Source: an uncultured Alphaproteobacteria bacterium (GTDB lineage Bacteria > Pseudomonadota > Alphaproteobacteria > Caulobacterales > Hyphomonadaceae). From it: a DNA stretch of 64,000 nucleotides. Position numbers and translations under genes: made by a program. The DNA lies in NCBI GenBank assembly GCA_903831255.1, contig CAIKWZ010000040.1, positions 152,396 to 216,395 of the forward strand, given 5' to 3'. Below are positions 24,608 to 32,955 of this stretch, in pieces; the stretch's first letter is position 1, and each line of letters opens with the position of its first letter. The notes under the pieces were generated by a model. That model searched no databases. It had not been told where the DNA came from and worked only from the letters and a program-made list of their open reading frames with translations.

Positions 24608-26884
24608 TCAGAAAGAATAAGATAGCCCGACGGAGATCTGCCTGGGCGACCCTGGCCGGGCTCCCGCCGGACGAAATCCCGCATTGTAGACTTCATCCGT
24701 CAGATTGGTGACGGACCCTGTCAGGAATGCGCCGGGAAAGAGCTCGAGGCGCCCCGACAGATCCAGAAGGATGCGTCCCTCGATCAGGTCGGTTCCGATC
24801 GGTCGACCCCGCCCGACGGTTGAACGTGCATCGCTGACGTAATTGATCAGAAGGTGAACTCCAGCGGACTCAGTCTCTATGCCCGCCGTGACGGTAAGCT
24901 GGTGGCGGGGCATTTGCGGCATAAGATCTCCCGAGGCAACCTGCCCCCAGGGAGAATAGGAAGAGCTGAAGGACGATCCGAATTTTCCTTCGGTCAGCGT
25001 GTAGACCAACCCAACCGGCGCCGAAAAGGACTGACTCAGAAGATCGCCGACATCGGCCTCGGCAGCAACTTCAAGTCCGCGAACGCTGGCTTGTCCGCCA
25101 GAAAACTGGTCTCCGATCGTGCACCCCTCCCCCGATGAGGACGTGCAGGTTCCGACAAGATTGTCGAACTCATTGGCGAACACGACAATCTCGGCGTGAA
25201 CGACGGCATCCTGATAGCGGGCGCCGGCCTCATAGTTCCAGGACGTCTCCGCATCGGCGAGACTTCCGGGAGCAGGTGGTGAAAAACCCTTATGGACGCC
25301 GGCGAAGACGCGAAGGGTCTGAGTGGGCGCGAATGTCGCGCCTAGGCCCGGAATGACGGTATCCAGCCTGTTCAATACAGCCGGCGCGCCCCCGGATCGG
25401 GCTGGATCCGTCAGAGCATACATGGCCTGTCGGCTCTCTATGCTCTCCCAGCGGACCCCGGGAGAGAGGATGAAATCTCCCCAGCGAATCTCGTCCCGCA
25501 CAAAGGCCGACCAGGCCTCAGCGGACGAAAAACGATTATCCTGGGACCCCGGAGCACCGGCCGATCGGAGCACCATGCGCGAATTCGACATCTGATAGCG
25601 ATCGTCGTTCTGGAAGCGATCTTCATAGTCTTCGTGACGACGCAAAGAGACCTGAAGCTGATGGTCCGCCGGACCCGTCGCGAAGGAAAAATCCAGAGCC
25701 CCCTGAACTCCTGACGACACGTATGAACGCTGATTGTTCCTCACCCGGAGTTCTCCGGCCGGACTGAACGCCGAAACAAACCCAGGCGCCCCGACCAGAG
25801 CGTTGTAGGCCTCGCCGAAGGTGGTCGGAGAGGCGAGAACGGACGAGAGGGTCAGCCAGCTCGTGTCCGTCCGGTTGCGAACATCCTGAAGCTTGTACCA
25901 CTGTCGCCAGGTACGCGTTTCATACGCGATCGCGGTGAAGGCGAGATCAGACCGCAGCTCGGCTTCATAGGTAAGCTGCATGGTCTGATGGTCGACCAGC
26001 ATTCGGTCGCGATCGCTCGCCCGGTAGCGTCGAAAGGGCTGCTCGGCAAAGTCCTGAAGCGTCAAGCCGAGATAAGTCTCATCGGAGACCTCGCTCGAGG
26101 ACTGGAGCTTGAACTCCAGGCCCTGAACCGGCCCGCGCTCTCCGCGCGTGCGCACTCCGAGGCGGACAACTCCATCCTGGATGTCGAAGCCGGTCCCTCG
26201 GTCTGTATCCAGCGCCTTGAAGCCGTCTGAACGCTCATCAAGGAGCTGCAGAAACCCTCCAACCTCCAGATCCGCCCCAGCCTGCCGCCATCCGCCGGCG
26301 CGCGCGTGGAGACGGGATCCCCCATAATCGCCCGCGCGGAGTTCAAGTGCTCCTGAAAGTCCCTCGACTGTGTCCGGAATGGGCGCTCCGAAGAGGTGCA
26401 GCGCTCCGCCAGTGGTGAGCGGCCCATAGACAATCGAGGCGGGTCCCTTGGACAACTCAAGGCCCGTCATGCGAGCCAGCCTTGGAAAGTAATACGCAGC
26501 CGGGGCAGAGTAAGGGGCTGGCGCCATGAGGACCCCATCTTCCATCACGGTGATGCGGCTGCTCCTGTCCGAGCCCGATCCACGGATCCCGATATTGGGG
26601 CGCAGGCCGGCGCCATCCTCTTCCTGAAGATAGACCCCCGGGGTCAGGCGCAGCACGCGATTGGGGTCGCTGTAGGCATGTCTCTCAAGATCCGCCTCAT
26701 CGAGACGCTGAACCGATCCGCCAATATCAAAGAGACCCTCGCGATCCGCAGTAATGGTGATGCGTTCGATGCCGCCTGAGGCGGGATCCGGTCCTGGCTC
26801 GAGACCGGACGCGGGCAAGGCGCACGCCAGAGCGGCCCCGGCGAGCATCCATGGCCGATAAAGTCCGAAGTTCGGAGACGGCAT
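24608..26884 (-). CDS. TonB-dependent outer-membrane receptor, ferric-dicitrate (FecA)-like
   Basis: The protein has 758 residues from the ATG at 26884, which has an AAGGA Shine-Dalgarno 10 nt upstream; the longer frame to 26965 would cover the regulatory palindrome. A signal peptide ends near ALPASG. The plug domain follows (DLERHAYSDPNRVLRLTPGVYLQEE, RPNIGIRGSGSDRS, VMEDGVLMAPAPYSAPA), then a beta-barrel ending in Phe (LSYSF). Barrel segments such as NYEAGARYQDAVVHAEIVVFANEFDNLVG resemble FecA-type receptors. A Fur-like palindrome upstream fits an iron substrate. No FecI/FecR genes are adjacent. Confidence 0.88.
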   Translation of the reverse strand: MPSPNFGLYRPWMLAGAALACALPASGLEPGPDPASGGIERITITADREGLFDIGGSVQRLDEADLERHAYSDPNRVLRLTPGVYLQEEDGAGLRPNIGIRGSGSDRSSRITVMEDGVLMAPAPYSAPAAYYFPRLARMTGLELSKGPASIVYGPLTTGGALHLFGAPIPDTVEGLSGALELRAGDYGGSRLHARAGGWRQAGADLEVGGFLQLLDERSDGFKALDTDRGTGFDIQDGVVRLGVRTRGERGPVQGLEFKLQSSSEVSDETYLGLTLQDFAEQPFRRYRASDRDRMLVDHQTMQLTYEAELRSDLAFTAIAYETRTWRQWYKLQDVRNRTDTSWLTLSSVLASPTTFGEAYNALVGAPGFVSAFSPAGELRVRNNQRSYVSSGVQGALDFSFATGPADHQLQVSLRRHEDYEDRFQNDDRYQMSNSRMVLRSAGAPGSQDNRFSSAEAWSAFVRDEIRWGDFILSPGVRWESIESRQAMYALTDPARSGGAPAVLNRLDTVIPGLGATFAPTQTLRVFAGVHKGFSPPAPGSLADAETSWNYEAGARYQDAVVHAEIVVFANEFDNLVGTCTSSSGEGCTIGDQFSGGQASVRGLEVAAEADVGDLLSQSFSAPVGLVYTLTEGKFGSSFSSSYSPWGQVASGDLMPQMPRHQLTVTAGIETESAGVHLLINYVSDARSTVGRGRPIGTDLIEGRILLDLSGRLELFPGAFLTGSVTNLTDEVYNAGFRPAGARPGSPRQISVGLSYSF

Positions 26885-26896
26885 CCCGGAGTCCTT

Positions 26897-26915
26897 ATTG
26901 CGAATAATTCGCAAT
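26897..26915 (-). promoter_or_regulatory. Fur-type operator of the TonB receptor
   Basis: ATTGCGAATAATTCGCAAT is a perfect 19-bp palindrome (9-1-9), the size and symmetry of a Fur box. It lies 13 nt upstream of the receptor ATG, partly next to the Shine-Dalgarno and just downstream of a candidate -10. Iron-loaded Fur bound here would block transcription. The match is by symmetry and context; no alignment was run. Confidence 0.7.
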
Positions 26916-26919
26916 CTCA

Positions 26920-26948
26920 GCTCTAGGCCCATTCCCAGCGTGTTGCAA
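26920..26948 (-). promoter_or_regulatory. candidate sigma-70 promoter for the TonB receptor
   Basis: On the minus strand TTGCAA (26943-26948) and TAGAGC (26920-26925) are separated by 17 bp. The predicted start would fall inside the Fur-like palindrome. The -10 match is weak. Confidence 0.35.
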
Positions 26949-26981
26949 GTGCGTCGCAAAAGCACAATGCAGAAACACCCT

Positions 26982-27629
26982 TCAGGCCCGCCTCGCCATC
27001 TCTCGGCTCAGGCGCCCGGCTTCCTCTACCCAGTTTTCAAAACGCACGCGTCCCGCCCCGCCCAGCTGGGCGTCAAGCCACTCCGCCTCGCCCGGCGACA
27101 TCCCAGCGATCTGATCAAAATGAAAAATGCCGAGCTGATGAAGACGCGTCTCGATCGAGGGGCCAAGGCCAGGCAAACGCTGCAGGAGGTCCGGCCCTTC
27201 CGGACGAGGCCCCGTCCGGCAGAGGTTGGGGTGGCGGCTCGGCGGCGCGTTCAGGTCTCGTCCCGCGGGGGGTGAAGACTTCGCCGATGTCGATGTCTTC
27301 GAAACCTGGCCTCGGAGCATGTCCTCGAGCACCCGGATACGGGCGTCGGCATAACTGGCCCGCAATCTGAGCCTGAGAGCCTCCCCGTCATCCCCCTGGG
27401 GAGCCCGTCGGATTTCGTCTGAAGCCGTCTCCGGCGGCGCCGACGCGGCGGACATGGGGTCCGCCTCCTCCCTTTCAGAGCGAACATCGGGAAGAAGAAG
27501 AACTTCGCTCATCCGGCGTCGAGGCCTGAGTGGGGTCCCCAGTTTTATTGCAATGAACCAGCCCAGCACGACGCCGAGGCCGATTGCGAGGATGAGGAGG
27601 ATCCAGATCTCCATGACAAGCCATATCAT
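26982..27629 (-). CDS. membrane-anchored helix-hairpin-helix (H3TH-like, COG3743-type) protein
   Basis: The protein has 215 residues. One N-terminal transmembrane helix (about 4-28) is followed by a charged, low-complexity linker and a C-terminal helix-hairpin-helix module: LLQRLPGLGPSIETRLHQLGIFHFDQIAGMSPGEAEWLDAQLG in short overlapping segments. This module resembles the flap-endonuclease-like H3TH fused in many alphaproteobacteria to membrane or ribosomal/NADH-subunit proteins. It carries no visible nuclease residues, so DNA or RNA binding is the most that can be suggested. Its start overlaps the OmpA-like gene's stop by ATGA (27626-27629). Confidence 0.72.
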   Translation of the reverse strand: MIWLVMEIWILLILAIGLGVVLGWFIAIKLGTPLRPRRRMSEVLLLPDVRSEREEADPMSAASAPPETASDEIRRAPQGDDGEALRLRLRASYADARIRVLEDMLRGQVSKTSTSAKSSPPAGRDLNAPPSRHPNLCRTGPRPEGPDLLQRLPGLGPSIETRLHQLGIFHFDQIAGMSPGEAEWLDAQLGGAGRVRFENWVEEAGRLSREMARRA

Positions 27630-28363
27630 GACTTTCGATCCCTCCTGATCAGCCGGATTTCTATCCGGCGACTGGCCTCGGGCTCGATAGCGCCCCCGGA
27701 CCCTCGTACGGGCCGCGAAGCCCCGTAGGCGGACACAGTCATTCGTTCTCCCGAAACCCCTGCCTCCATCAGCGCCGACCTGACCGCCTCGGCGCGTCGG
27801 GCGCTCAAACGCATATTGGCATCCCGGGAACCCGTGGCGTCGGCGTGACCTTCAATGATCAGGTCCCAGTTTGAGCAGGACAGCAGCTCAGCGGCCATGA
27901 CGGAAATTCTGTCGAGTTGCGAGCCCGTCAGACCCGCCGCCCCCAGATCGAACTGAAAGGTCGTCGGCTCAAGCCCCTTCGAAAGCGCAGAGCATGCGGG
28001 AGCCGCTGACGCGCCCGCCTTGTCCCGGGACATCTCATGCGGCGCGTAGCGAACCTCTGAGACGCCCCGCAACCATCCCGACCCGCTGGAGCCACGCACG
28101 CTTTGCATCGCCACGAGCCGCGCCGTCTCGTTCGGAGGCGTTCCCCGAATGAGCCCGGTCCGACCCGACATTTCAACCATCGCCCAACCTGCCCCAGCCG
28201 ACGTCAAGGCCGCCCGGGCCCGTATCTCGAGGCGGCGCTCGAGGGCCAGAGCGAGGGGAACCGCCGCGCCGAACAGAAGAACCATAGCGACGGCCGCGAC
28301 CGATGAGAGGCGCGGGAGGCGCAGACCAGGACGAAAAGGTCGAAGTTCAGAGACAAGATCCAT
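27626..28363 (-). CDS. OmpA-family peptidoglycan-binding protein with N-terminal membrane anchor
   Basis: The protein has 245 residues. A hydrophobic helix (about 22-42) is followed by a small domain (residues 45-110) resembling a degenerate BON repeat, then a C-terminal OmpA domain with LIIEGHADATGSRDANMRLSARRAEAV. The conserved Asp/Arg residues that bind diaminopimelate are plausible in that stretch. The protein is probably anchored in the inner membrane and reaches the cell wall. It is first in a two-gene operon with the H3TH protein. Confidence 0.8.
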   Translation of the reverse strand: MDLVSELRPFRPGLRLPRLSSVAAVAMVLLFGAAVPLALALERRLEIRARAALTSAGAGWAMVEMSGRTGLIRGTPPNETARLVAMQSVRGSSGSGWLRGVSEVRYAPHEMSRDKAGASAAPACSALSKGLEPTTFQFDLGAAGLTGSQLDRISVMAAELLSCSNWDLIIEGHADATGSRDANMRLSARRAEAVRSALMEAGVSGERMTVSAYGASRPVRGSGGAIEPEASRRIEIRLIRRDRKS

Positions 28364-28466
28364 GGCGTTTCAGACTTCCATCGTCTCCCTAACATGCATA
28401 GACCAGACACGCCGGGCATGATCCGGTGCGTAGTCCGGCCTCCTCCATGCCTCAACGACCCTTCCC

Positions 28467-29315
28467 ATGACGCCTGCAGACCGCCGCACAGCCGGACAAA
28501 CTCCGGAACACGTCACAAGCGTGTCCAACGATACCGTGAAGCTCCTTAGATCGCTTGATCGAAAGAAGGCGCGTGAAGAATCGGGACTGTTCTTAGCGGA
28601 AGGCGCCCGCCTGATCGAGGAAGGACTTCGCCATGGATGGCGTCCGTCCGTCGCGCTCGCCGGCCTCCAGGCCCTTGAACGCCCCCGCACCGCAGACCTG
28701 CTTGGACGCTTGCGGACTGCCGGCGCAAGAACGCTGACCGCCAGTGAGAAGGTCATGAGCGCCGTCTCTCGCAAGGACAATCCCCAGACAGTTATCGCCG
28801 CTTTTCACCAGCGTCTGTCAGCTTTAACGGAACTTCCCACGCAGGGGCCACGACGCTGGCTAGCGCTCTTTGAGGTTCGGGACCCGGGCAATCTCGGCAC
28901 AATCCTGCGTACCGGCGATGCGGCGGGCGTCGACGGGGTCGTGCTCATAGGAGATACATGCGATCCCTTCTCCATGGAGGCGGTGCGCGCCTCTATGGGG
29001 TCGATCTTTGCAATGCCTGTCGCCCGGGCCGGGACCGACGAGTTTCTCAAATGGAAGGCGGCGACAGGAGCTCAGCTGACGGCGGCTTCCATGCGCGGAC
29101 GGGAGCGTCACGACCAGGTCCGCTACCCTGAGCGGACCATAGTCGTTCTAGGCAACGAGCAGTCAGGGCTTCCTCCCACACTTGAATCTGAATGCGACGT
29201 TCTGGTGAGGATCCCGATGTCCGGAGCCGCCGATAGTCTGAACCTCGCATCGGCGGCCAGCGTCATGATCTACGAAGTCTGGCGCTCGACCGGCTATGAG
29301 GGGGCGACGCCGTGA
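28467..29315 (+). CDS. TrmH/SpoU-family RNA 2'-O-methyltransferase
   Basis: This is a 282-residue SPOUT methyltransferase. The N-terminal substrate-binding domain shows VKLLRSLDRKKAREESGLFLAEG. The trefoil-knot motifs are NLGTILRTGDAAGVDGVVL, VVLGNEQSGLPP and IPMSGAADSLNLASAASVMIYEVWR. The family methylates ribose in rRNA or tRNA; the precise target cannot be told from sequence (RlmB- or YsgA-like). The next gene's GTG start overlaps this stop (GTGA, 29312-29315), so the two RNA-modification genes are coupled. Confidence 0.9.
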   Translation: MTPADRRTAGQTPEHVTSVSNDTVKLLRSLDRKKAREESGLFLAEGARLIEEGLRHGWRPSVALAGLQALERPRTADLLGRLRTAGARTLTASEKVMSAVSRKDNPQTVIAAFHQRLSALTELPTQGPRRWLALFEVRDPGNLGTILRTGDAAGVDGVVLIGDTCDPFSMEAVRASMGSIFAMPVARAGTDEFLKWKAATGAQLTAASMRGRERHDQVRYPERTIVVLGNEQSGLPPTLESECDVLVRIPMSGAADSLNLASAASVMIYEVWRSTGYEGATP

Positions 29316-30202
29316 TTATCCGTCCCTTCTCTCTCCTCCTCAGCAATGACTGGCGGGACTACGAGCTTCTCGACAGCGGCGAGGGACGTAAGCTTGAGAG
29401 GTATGGCGACCAGCGCCTGAACCGTCCGGACCCTCAGGCGCTGTGGCGCCCGCAGTCTCCCGTGGACAGCTGGAAAGCGGATGCGGTTTTCTTGGCCCGA
29501 GAGGGGGAGGACGAACGGGGACAATGGACCAGTCCCCGCCGCCCGCCGCCGGAAAGCTGGCCGATCCGCTGGGAGGCGCTGACGCTCAACGCCCGATGCA
29601 GCGCCTTTCGACACACCGGGGTCTTCCCTGAGCACTCTGTTCACTGGCGATGGGCCTCTCAGTCCATTCGCGATGCGGGTCGACCCGTCAGGCTTCTCAA
29701 CCTCTTCGGCTACACCGGCGCCATGAGCCTCGCCGCTGCGGCGGCCGGCGCGGAGGTTGTTCACCTGGATGCGTCAGCAAAGTCGATCGCTCAGGGCAGA
29801 GAAAACCAGACGCTCTCCGGCCTGGCGGACAGGCCGATCCGCTGGATCTGCGACGATGCGATGAGCTTTGTCGACCGTGAGATCCGCAGGGGCCGGACCT
29901 ATGACGCGATTGTGCTGGATCCGCCGAAATTCGGTCGCGGCCCTAAAAACGAGACCTGGCGATTTGAAGAGGAGTTCTCGCCCTTGCTGGCGAGGGTCCG
30001 CCAGCTCCTCTCCCCCGATCCTCTTTTTGTGATTGCGACCGTCTATGCGGTGAGATTGTCCTACCTGGCCGTGGCGCAAACCCTGGCGACGACATTAGAG
30101 GAGCTCGGTGGGGAAATCGATTGTGGAGAAATGGCTATTCAGGAGAGCGGGCGGGGCTTCACCCTTCCGACGGGACTTTTTGCGCGCTGGCGCCCCGCCT
30201 GA
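29312..30202 (+). CDS. class I SAM-dependent rRNA methyltransferase (RlmI/RlmK-like, no PUA domain)
   Basis: The protein has 296 residues and starts at GTG. The SAM site is LLNLFGYTGAMSLAAAAAGAEVVHLDAS, followed by the DPPKFGRGPKNETW motif in the position of the DPP catalytic/structural motif of 5-methylcytosine-type enzymes. It matches the methyltransferase half of RlmI but lacks its N-terminal PUA domain; residues 1-95 are instead a short beta-rich region. It is probably an rRNA methyltransferase of unknown site. Confidence 0.82.
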   Translation: MIIRPFSLLLSNDWRDYELLDSGEGRKLERYGDQRLNRPDPQALWRPQSPVDSWKADAVFLAREGEDERGQWTSPRRPPPESWPIRWEALTLNARCSAFRHTGVFPEHSVHWRWASQSIRDAGRPVRLLNLFGYTGAMSLAAAAAGAEVVHLDASAKSIAQGRENQTLSGLADRPIRWICDDAMSFVDREIRRGRTYDAIVLDPPKFGRGPKNETWRFEEEFSPLLARVRQLLSPDPLFVIATVYAVRLSYLAVAQTLATTLEELGGEIDCGEMAIQESGRGFTLPTGLFARWRPA

Positions 30203-30242
30203 TCGGCGTGCCGGCTGACGCAGGGAGACAAAGGAACCCGTT

Positions 30243-30259
30243 CTGTTCCCCCTGAACAG
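30243..30259 (-). terminator. hairpin downstream of tRNA-Trp
   Basis: CTGTTC-CCCCT-GAACAG forms a 6-bp perfect stem in the gap between the methyltransferase gene and the convergent tRNA. It lies about 50 nt after the tRNA 3' end, with no U-tract. It is a low-confidence terminator. Confidence 0.3.
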
Positions 30260-30307
30260 GACCGCTTCTTTCACCACCCCGGATGGAGAGCTGACAAAGC
30301 GGCGATC

Positions 30308-30383
30308 TGGCAGGGGCAGCAGGGATCGAACCCGCGACCCTCGGTTTTGGAGACCGATGCTCTACCAGCTGAGCTATACCCCT
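30308..30383 (-). tRNA. tRNA-Trp (anticodon CCA)
   Basis: On the minus strand the acceptor arm AGGGGTA/TGCCCCT pairs, with one T-G wobble. The D-arm is GCTC...GAGC. The anticodon arm TCGGT-CTCCAAA-ACCGA carries CCA, and the T-arm is GCGGG-TTCGATC-CCTGC. The discriminator is G and the 3' CCA is encoded (30308-30310). All cloverleaf positions fit. Confidence 0.96.
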
Positions 30384-30400
30384 AAAACCAGACCGTCACG

Positions 30401-30429
30401 GCCATACGCGATGCGCGAACGGAGTTCAA
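30401..30429 (-). promoter_or_regulatory. promoter of tRNA-Trp
   Basis: On the minus strand TTGAAC (30424-30429) and TATGGC (30401-30406) are spaced by 17 bp. The tRNA begins 17 nt downstream of the -10, which would leave a 5' leader of roughly 10 nt. Confidence 0.5.
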
Positions 30430-30529
30430 GGCGCGTTATCTCATTGGCGAAAATCGTCAGCAGCCACATGACAAACCCCTCTGCCGCCTTTAGGCCATCC
30501 CACAGCATAAAGTTCAGTGTGAAAGCCCG

Positions 30530-30964
30530 ATGAGCAACGCAGTTCTTATAGAAACCGGTCCCTGGGCGGGGTGGAAGACCTGGCCGAGCGACGCCTTCGA
30601 GACCAGCAGTGGTCCATTTTACTATCGGAAATTCGACGATGGCCGTGTCCTGTGCAGATTTATTGCAGAGCCCCGGCACATGAACGGAGGAGGGTTCATG
30701 CACGGCGGCTGCATGCTGACCTTTGCCGACTACTGCGCGTTCGCATTCGCTCAGGATGTGCTTGAGGGCAATGCGGTGACCGTGAACCTCAGCGGAGATT
30801 TTCTCGGGCCGGCCTCAGTTGGCGACCTTATGGAGGCGACCGGAGAAGTGACCCGTGCAGGCGGTCGGCTGATCTATGTTCGTGGACTGATCACCGCGGC
30901 CGGACGGCCGTGCCTGAGCTTCACATCCGTTATAACCCGGGTGAAGACCAGGACGACCTCCTGA
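30530..30964 (+). CDS. PaaI-family acyl-CoA thioesterase (hotdog fold)
   Basis: This is a 144-residue hotdog protein. The signature is MNGGGFMHGGCMLTFADYCAFAFAQD, followed by VTVNLSGDFLGPASVGDLMEATGEV and a final beta-strand SFTSVITRV. The family hydrolyses acyl- or aryl-CoA thioesters; the substrate is unknown here. It stands alone, divergent from tRNA-Trp and convergent with the GST gene, whose stop is 8 nt away. Confidence 0.88.
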   Translation: MSNAVLIETGPWAGWKTWPSDAFETSSGPFYYRKFDDGRVLCRFIAEPRHMNGGGFMHGGCMLTFADYCAFAFAQDVLEGNAVTVNLSGDFLGPASVGDLMEATGEVTRAGGRLIYVRGLITAAGRPCLSFTSVITRVKTRTTS

Positions 30965-30971
30965 ACCCTGT

Positions 30972-31586
30972 TCAGGCGAGGCCTGGCCGGCTCGCCATCC
31001 TGTCTCTCCATGCGGACAGAGCCGGCAGCGTCTCCCACGGCTTGAACTTCACGAGCCGTCCGAAACCCATGCACACATAGAGCGAGATGTCGGCGATGGT
31101 GAAACGATCACCCGCGACGAAAGGCGAAACCGCCAGTCTTTCGTTAAAGAAAGATGCCCCCATGATTGCCCGGCGCGAGCAGATCTCCGCCCATTCCTTG
31201 CACTGGGGCGCCTCCAGCTCCGCCATCGCCGGGTGGGAGTGGCGGAACCAGCCGGCGATGTGACCCATATAGGAAAGCTCGACCCGCCGATCCCACATCT
31301 CGATCACCGCCGCTTCCTGACCATCGCGACCCATAAGATTGGGCTCAGGAAAAACGCTTTCGAAATATGTGCACACGGCCCGGCTCTCGGTAATGTGCAC
31401 GCCGTTATCCAGACTGAGTGCAGGAACCTGCGCGAGCGGGCTGACTTCCCGATAGGCAGGCGTCTTATGTTCGCCCTTCATGATCGAGACCTCGACCCGT
31501 TCGATCTGATCCCAGGCGCCCTTCTCCTGAAGGAAGAATCTCACCCGGTCCGGGTTGGGGGCCATGGCGGCGGTGTAGAGCTTCAT
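30972..31586 (-). CDS. glutathione S-transferase family protein
   Basis: The protein has 204 residues from the ATG at 31586, which has a GGGAG Shine-Dalgarno; the longer frame to 31694 overlaps rluB. The N-terminal thioredoxin-like half is MKLYTAAMAPNPDRVRFFLQEKG, with VPALSLDNGVHITESRAVCTYFE (the cis-Pro and Glu-Ser glutathione site). The C-terminal half is all-helical, including SPFVAGDRFTIADISLYVC. It is probably a cytosolic detoxification-type GST. The catalytic residue of the N-terminal motif is not certain. Confidence 0.88.
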   Translation of the reverse strand: MKLYTAAMAPNPDRVRFFLQEKGAWDQIERVEVSIMKGEHKTPAYREVSPLAQVPALSLDNGVHITESRAVCTYFESVFPEPNLMGRDGQEAAVIEMWDRRVELSYMGHIAGWFRHSHPAMAELEAPQCKEWAEICSRRAIMGASFFNERLAVSPFVAGDRFTIADISLYVCMGFGRLVKFKPWETLPALSAWRDRMASRPGLA

Positions 31587-31635
31587 TGTGAACTCCCGTG
31601 GGGTGGTATCCGATCTGAAAATCCGCAACGCCTGA

Positions 31636-32556
31636 TTAGCGGTCCCTGCGGGGCCGGCGTGCGCTCCGCTCGGGCGGCCCCCTGGGTCGCTCATCGCGGC
31701 TGCCGCGCGGCTCGCCAGACTTTTTCGGCGCGTTGCTGCTGGCTCGGGCGCGCACCGGGCGACTGGGATCCGGGCGTCGTTCGGGAGCGATCATCTCTCC
31801 GACTTCCGCCAGAAGATCCGCCGGCGACACCTCAGCCACGACGCCAGGAGCGAGATCAGCAAGTTCGAAAGGACCGTAAGAGACCCGGATCAGCCGGTTC
31901 ACTTTCAGGCCGAGGCTCTCAAGCGCCCGCCTCACCTCCCGGTTCTTGCCTTCCGTCAACACCAGCTCAATCCAGCAATTGGCCCCGACCGATCGCTCGA
32001 GACGCGCTCGAATGGAGCGATACTCCACCCCGTCGACGACAACTCCGTCGCGCAGACGATCGAGATCAGGTTGCGTGATACGTCCATAGGCCCGAGCCCG
32101 ATAGGTTCTCTCGAGGCCGGTGCTGGGAAGCTCGAGCGCGCGGGCGAGACCCCCGTCATTGGTCAGCAGCAGCAGCCCTTCCGTGTTCAGATCAAGCCGG
32201 CCGATGGTCAGAACCCTCGGAAGCTCGCCAGGCAGCATATCGAATATTGTGGGCCGACCATCCGGGTCCTGATTGGTGGTCACCAGGCCTGCGGGCTTGT
32301 GATAGCGCCAGAGCCGGGAGACCGACGGTCGCGCCACTGGCTTCCCGTCGACCAGAATTCGTTCCTGCCCCGTCACTTTGAACGCCGGAGATTCGAGCTT
32401 CACCCCATCGACCACAACACGACCATCGAGGATGAAACGCTCGATCTCCCGCCGGGAGGCGAGGCCGGCGCTGGCCAGGTATTTGGCGATCCGCTCCCCC
32501 TCCACGGGGGCGCCCGACGACTTGACTGGGGTCTCTCGACGATCCGGCATGGGCAT
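31636..32556 (-). CDS. rluB: 23S rRNA pseudouridine synthase RluB-like
   Basis: The protein has 306 residues. An S4 RNA-binding domain (about 22-70) contains ERIAKYLASAGLASRREIERFI. The RsuA/RluB catalytic domain (80-240) has GRLDLNTEGLLLLTNDG with the catalytic Asp, and EGKNREVRRALESLGL. A basic, Pro/Arg-rich tail from about 250 (RPVRARASSNAPKKS...) is typical of alphaproteobacterial RluB. GGGGAG precedes the ATG by about 5 nt. The closest E. coli function is pseudouridylation of 23S U2605; RsuA and RluE are less likely because of the length and tail. Confidence 0.87.
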   Translation of the reverse strand: MPMPDRRETPVKSSGAPVEGERIAKYLASAGLASRREIERFILDGRVVVDGVKLESPAFKVTGQERILVDGKPVARPSVSRLWRYHKPAGLVTTNQDPDGRPTIFDMLPGELPRVLTIGRLDLNTEGLLLLTNDGGLARALELPSTGLERTYRARAYGRITQPDLDRLRDGVVVDGVEYRSIRARLERSVGANCWIELVLTEGKNREVRRALESLGLKVNRLIRVSYGPFELADLAPGVVAEVSPADLLAEVGEMIAPERRPDPSRPVRARASSNAPKKSGEPRGSRDERPRGPPERSARRPRRDR

Positions 32557-32565
32557 ACCTCTCCC

Positions 32566-32955
32566 CTAGAGATGGCTTACAATAAGCGGCGCCGCGAGCA
32601 GCGCCCCCAAGACGCTTTCAAATCCGACATTGAATGCATTGAGGCCGGTCCACGCGCGGTCCAGAAAAATTGAAATGACCCGCCCGACCCCGGCCCCGAA
32701 CCACCCCGCCCCCAAAATGGCGGCCCCGAGCGCAGCCCCCTCGAGTCCCGATGCGATCGCATAGGCGGCGAGAGCATGACTGAAGAAAAACAGCCCCCCA
32801 TAGGTGCCCCTGAACTCCGATTTTCCTTCGACCAGTCCGGGGGTCGCCTGAAGTCGGACGATTTGCGAGGCCCATGACGGACGAAGCATGGCGTAAAACC
32901 CCATGCCGCCGCCAATGAGGCAGCCGAGGAGCGCGGACATATCTGACAGTGTCAT
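32566..32955 (-). CDS. four-helix integral membrane protein, unknown function (DUF4345-like)
   Basis: The protein has 129 residues with about four hydrophobic helices (5-25, 48-70, 72-92, 108-127). The EFRGTYGGLFFFSHALAAYA and GAGVGRVISIFLDRA stretches recall the DUF4345 type, but this is not certain. Its start overlaps the PepSY gene's stop by ATGA (32952-32955), and it ends 10 nt before rluB, so the three may share a transcript. Confidence 0.6.
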   Translation of the reverse strand: MTLSDMSALLGCLIGGGMGFYAMLRPSWASQIVRLQATPGLVEGKSEFRGTYGGLFFFSHALAAYAIASGLEGAALGAAILGAGWFGAGVGRVISIFLDRAWTGLNAFNVGFESVLGALLAAPLIVSHL

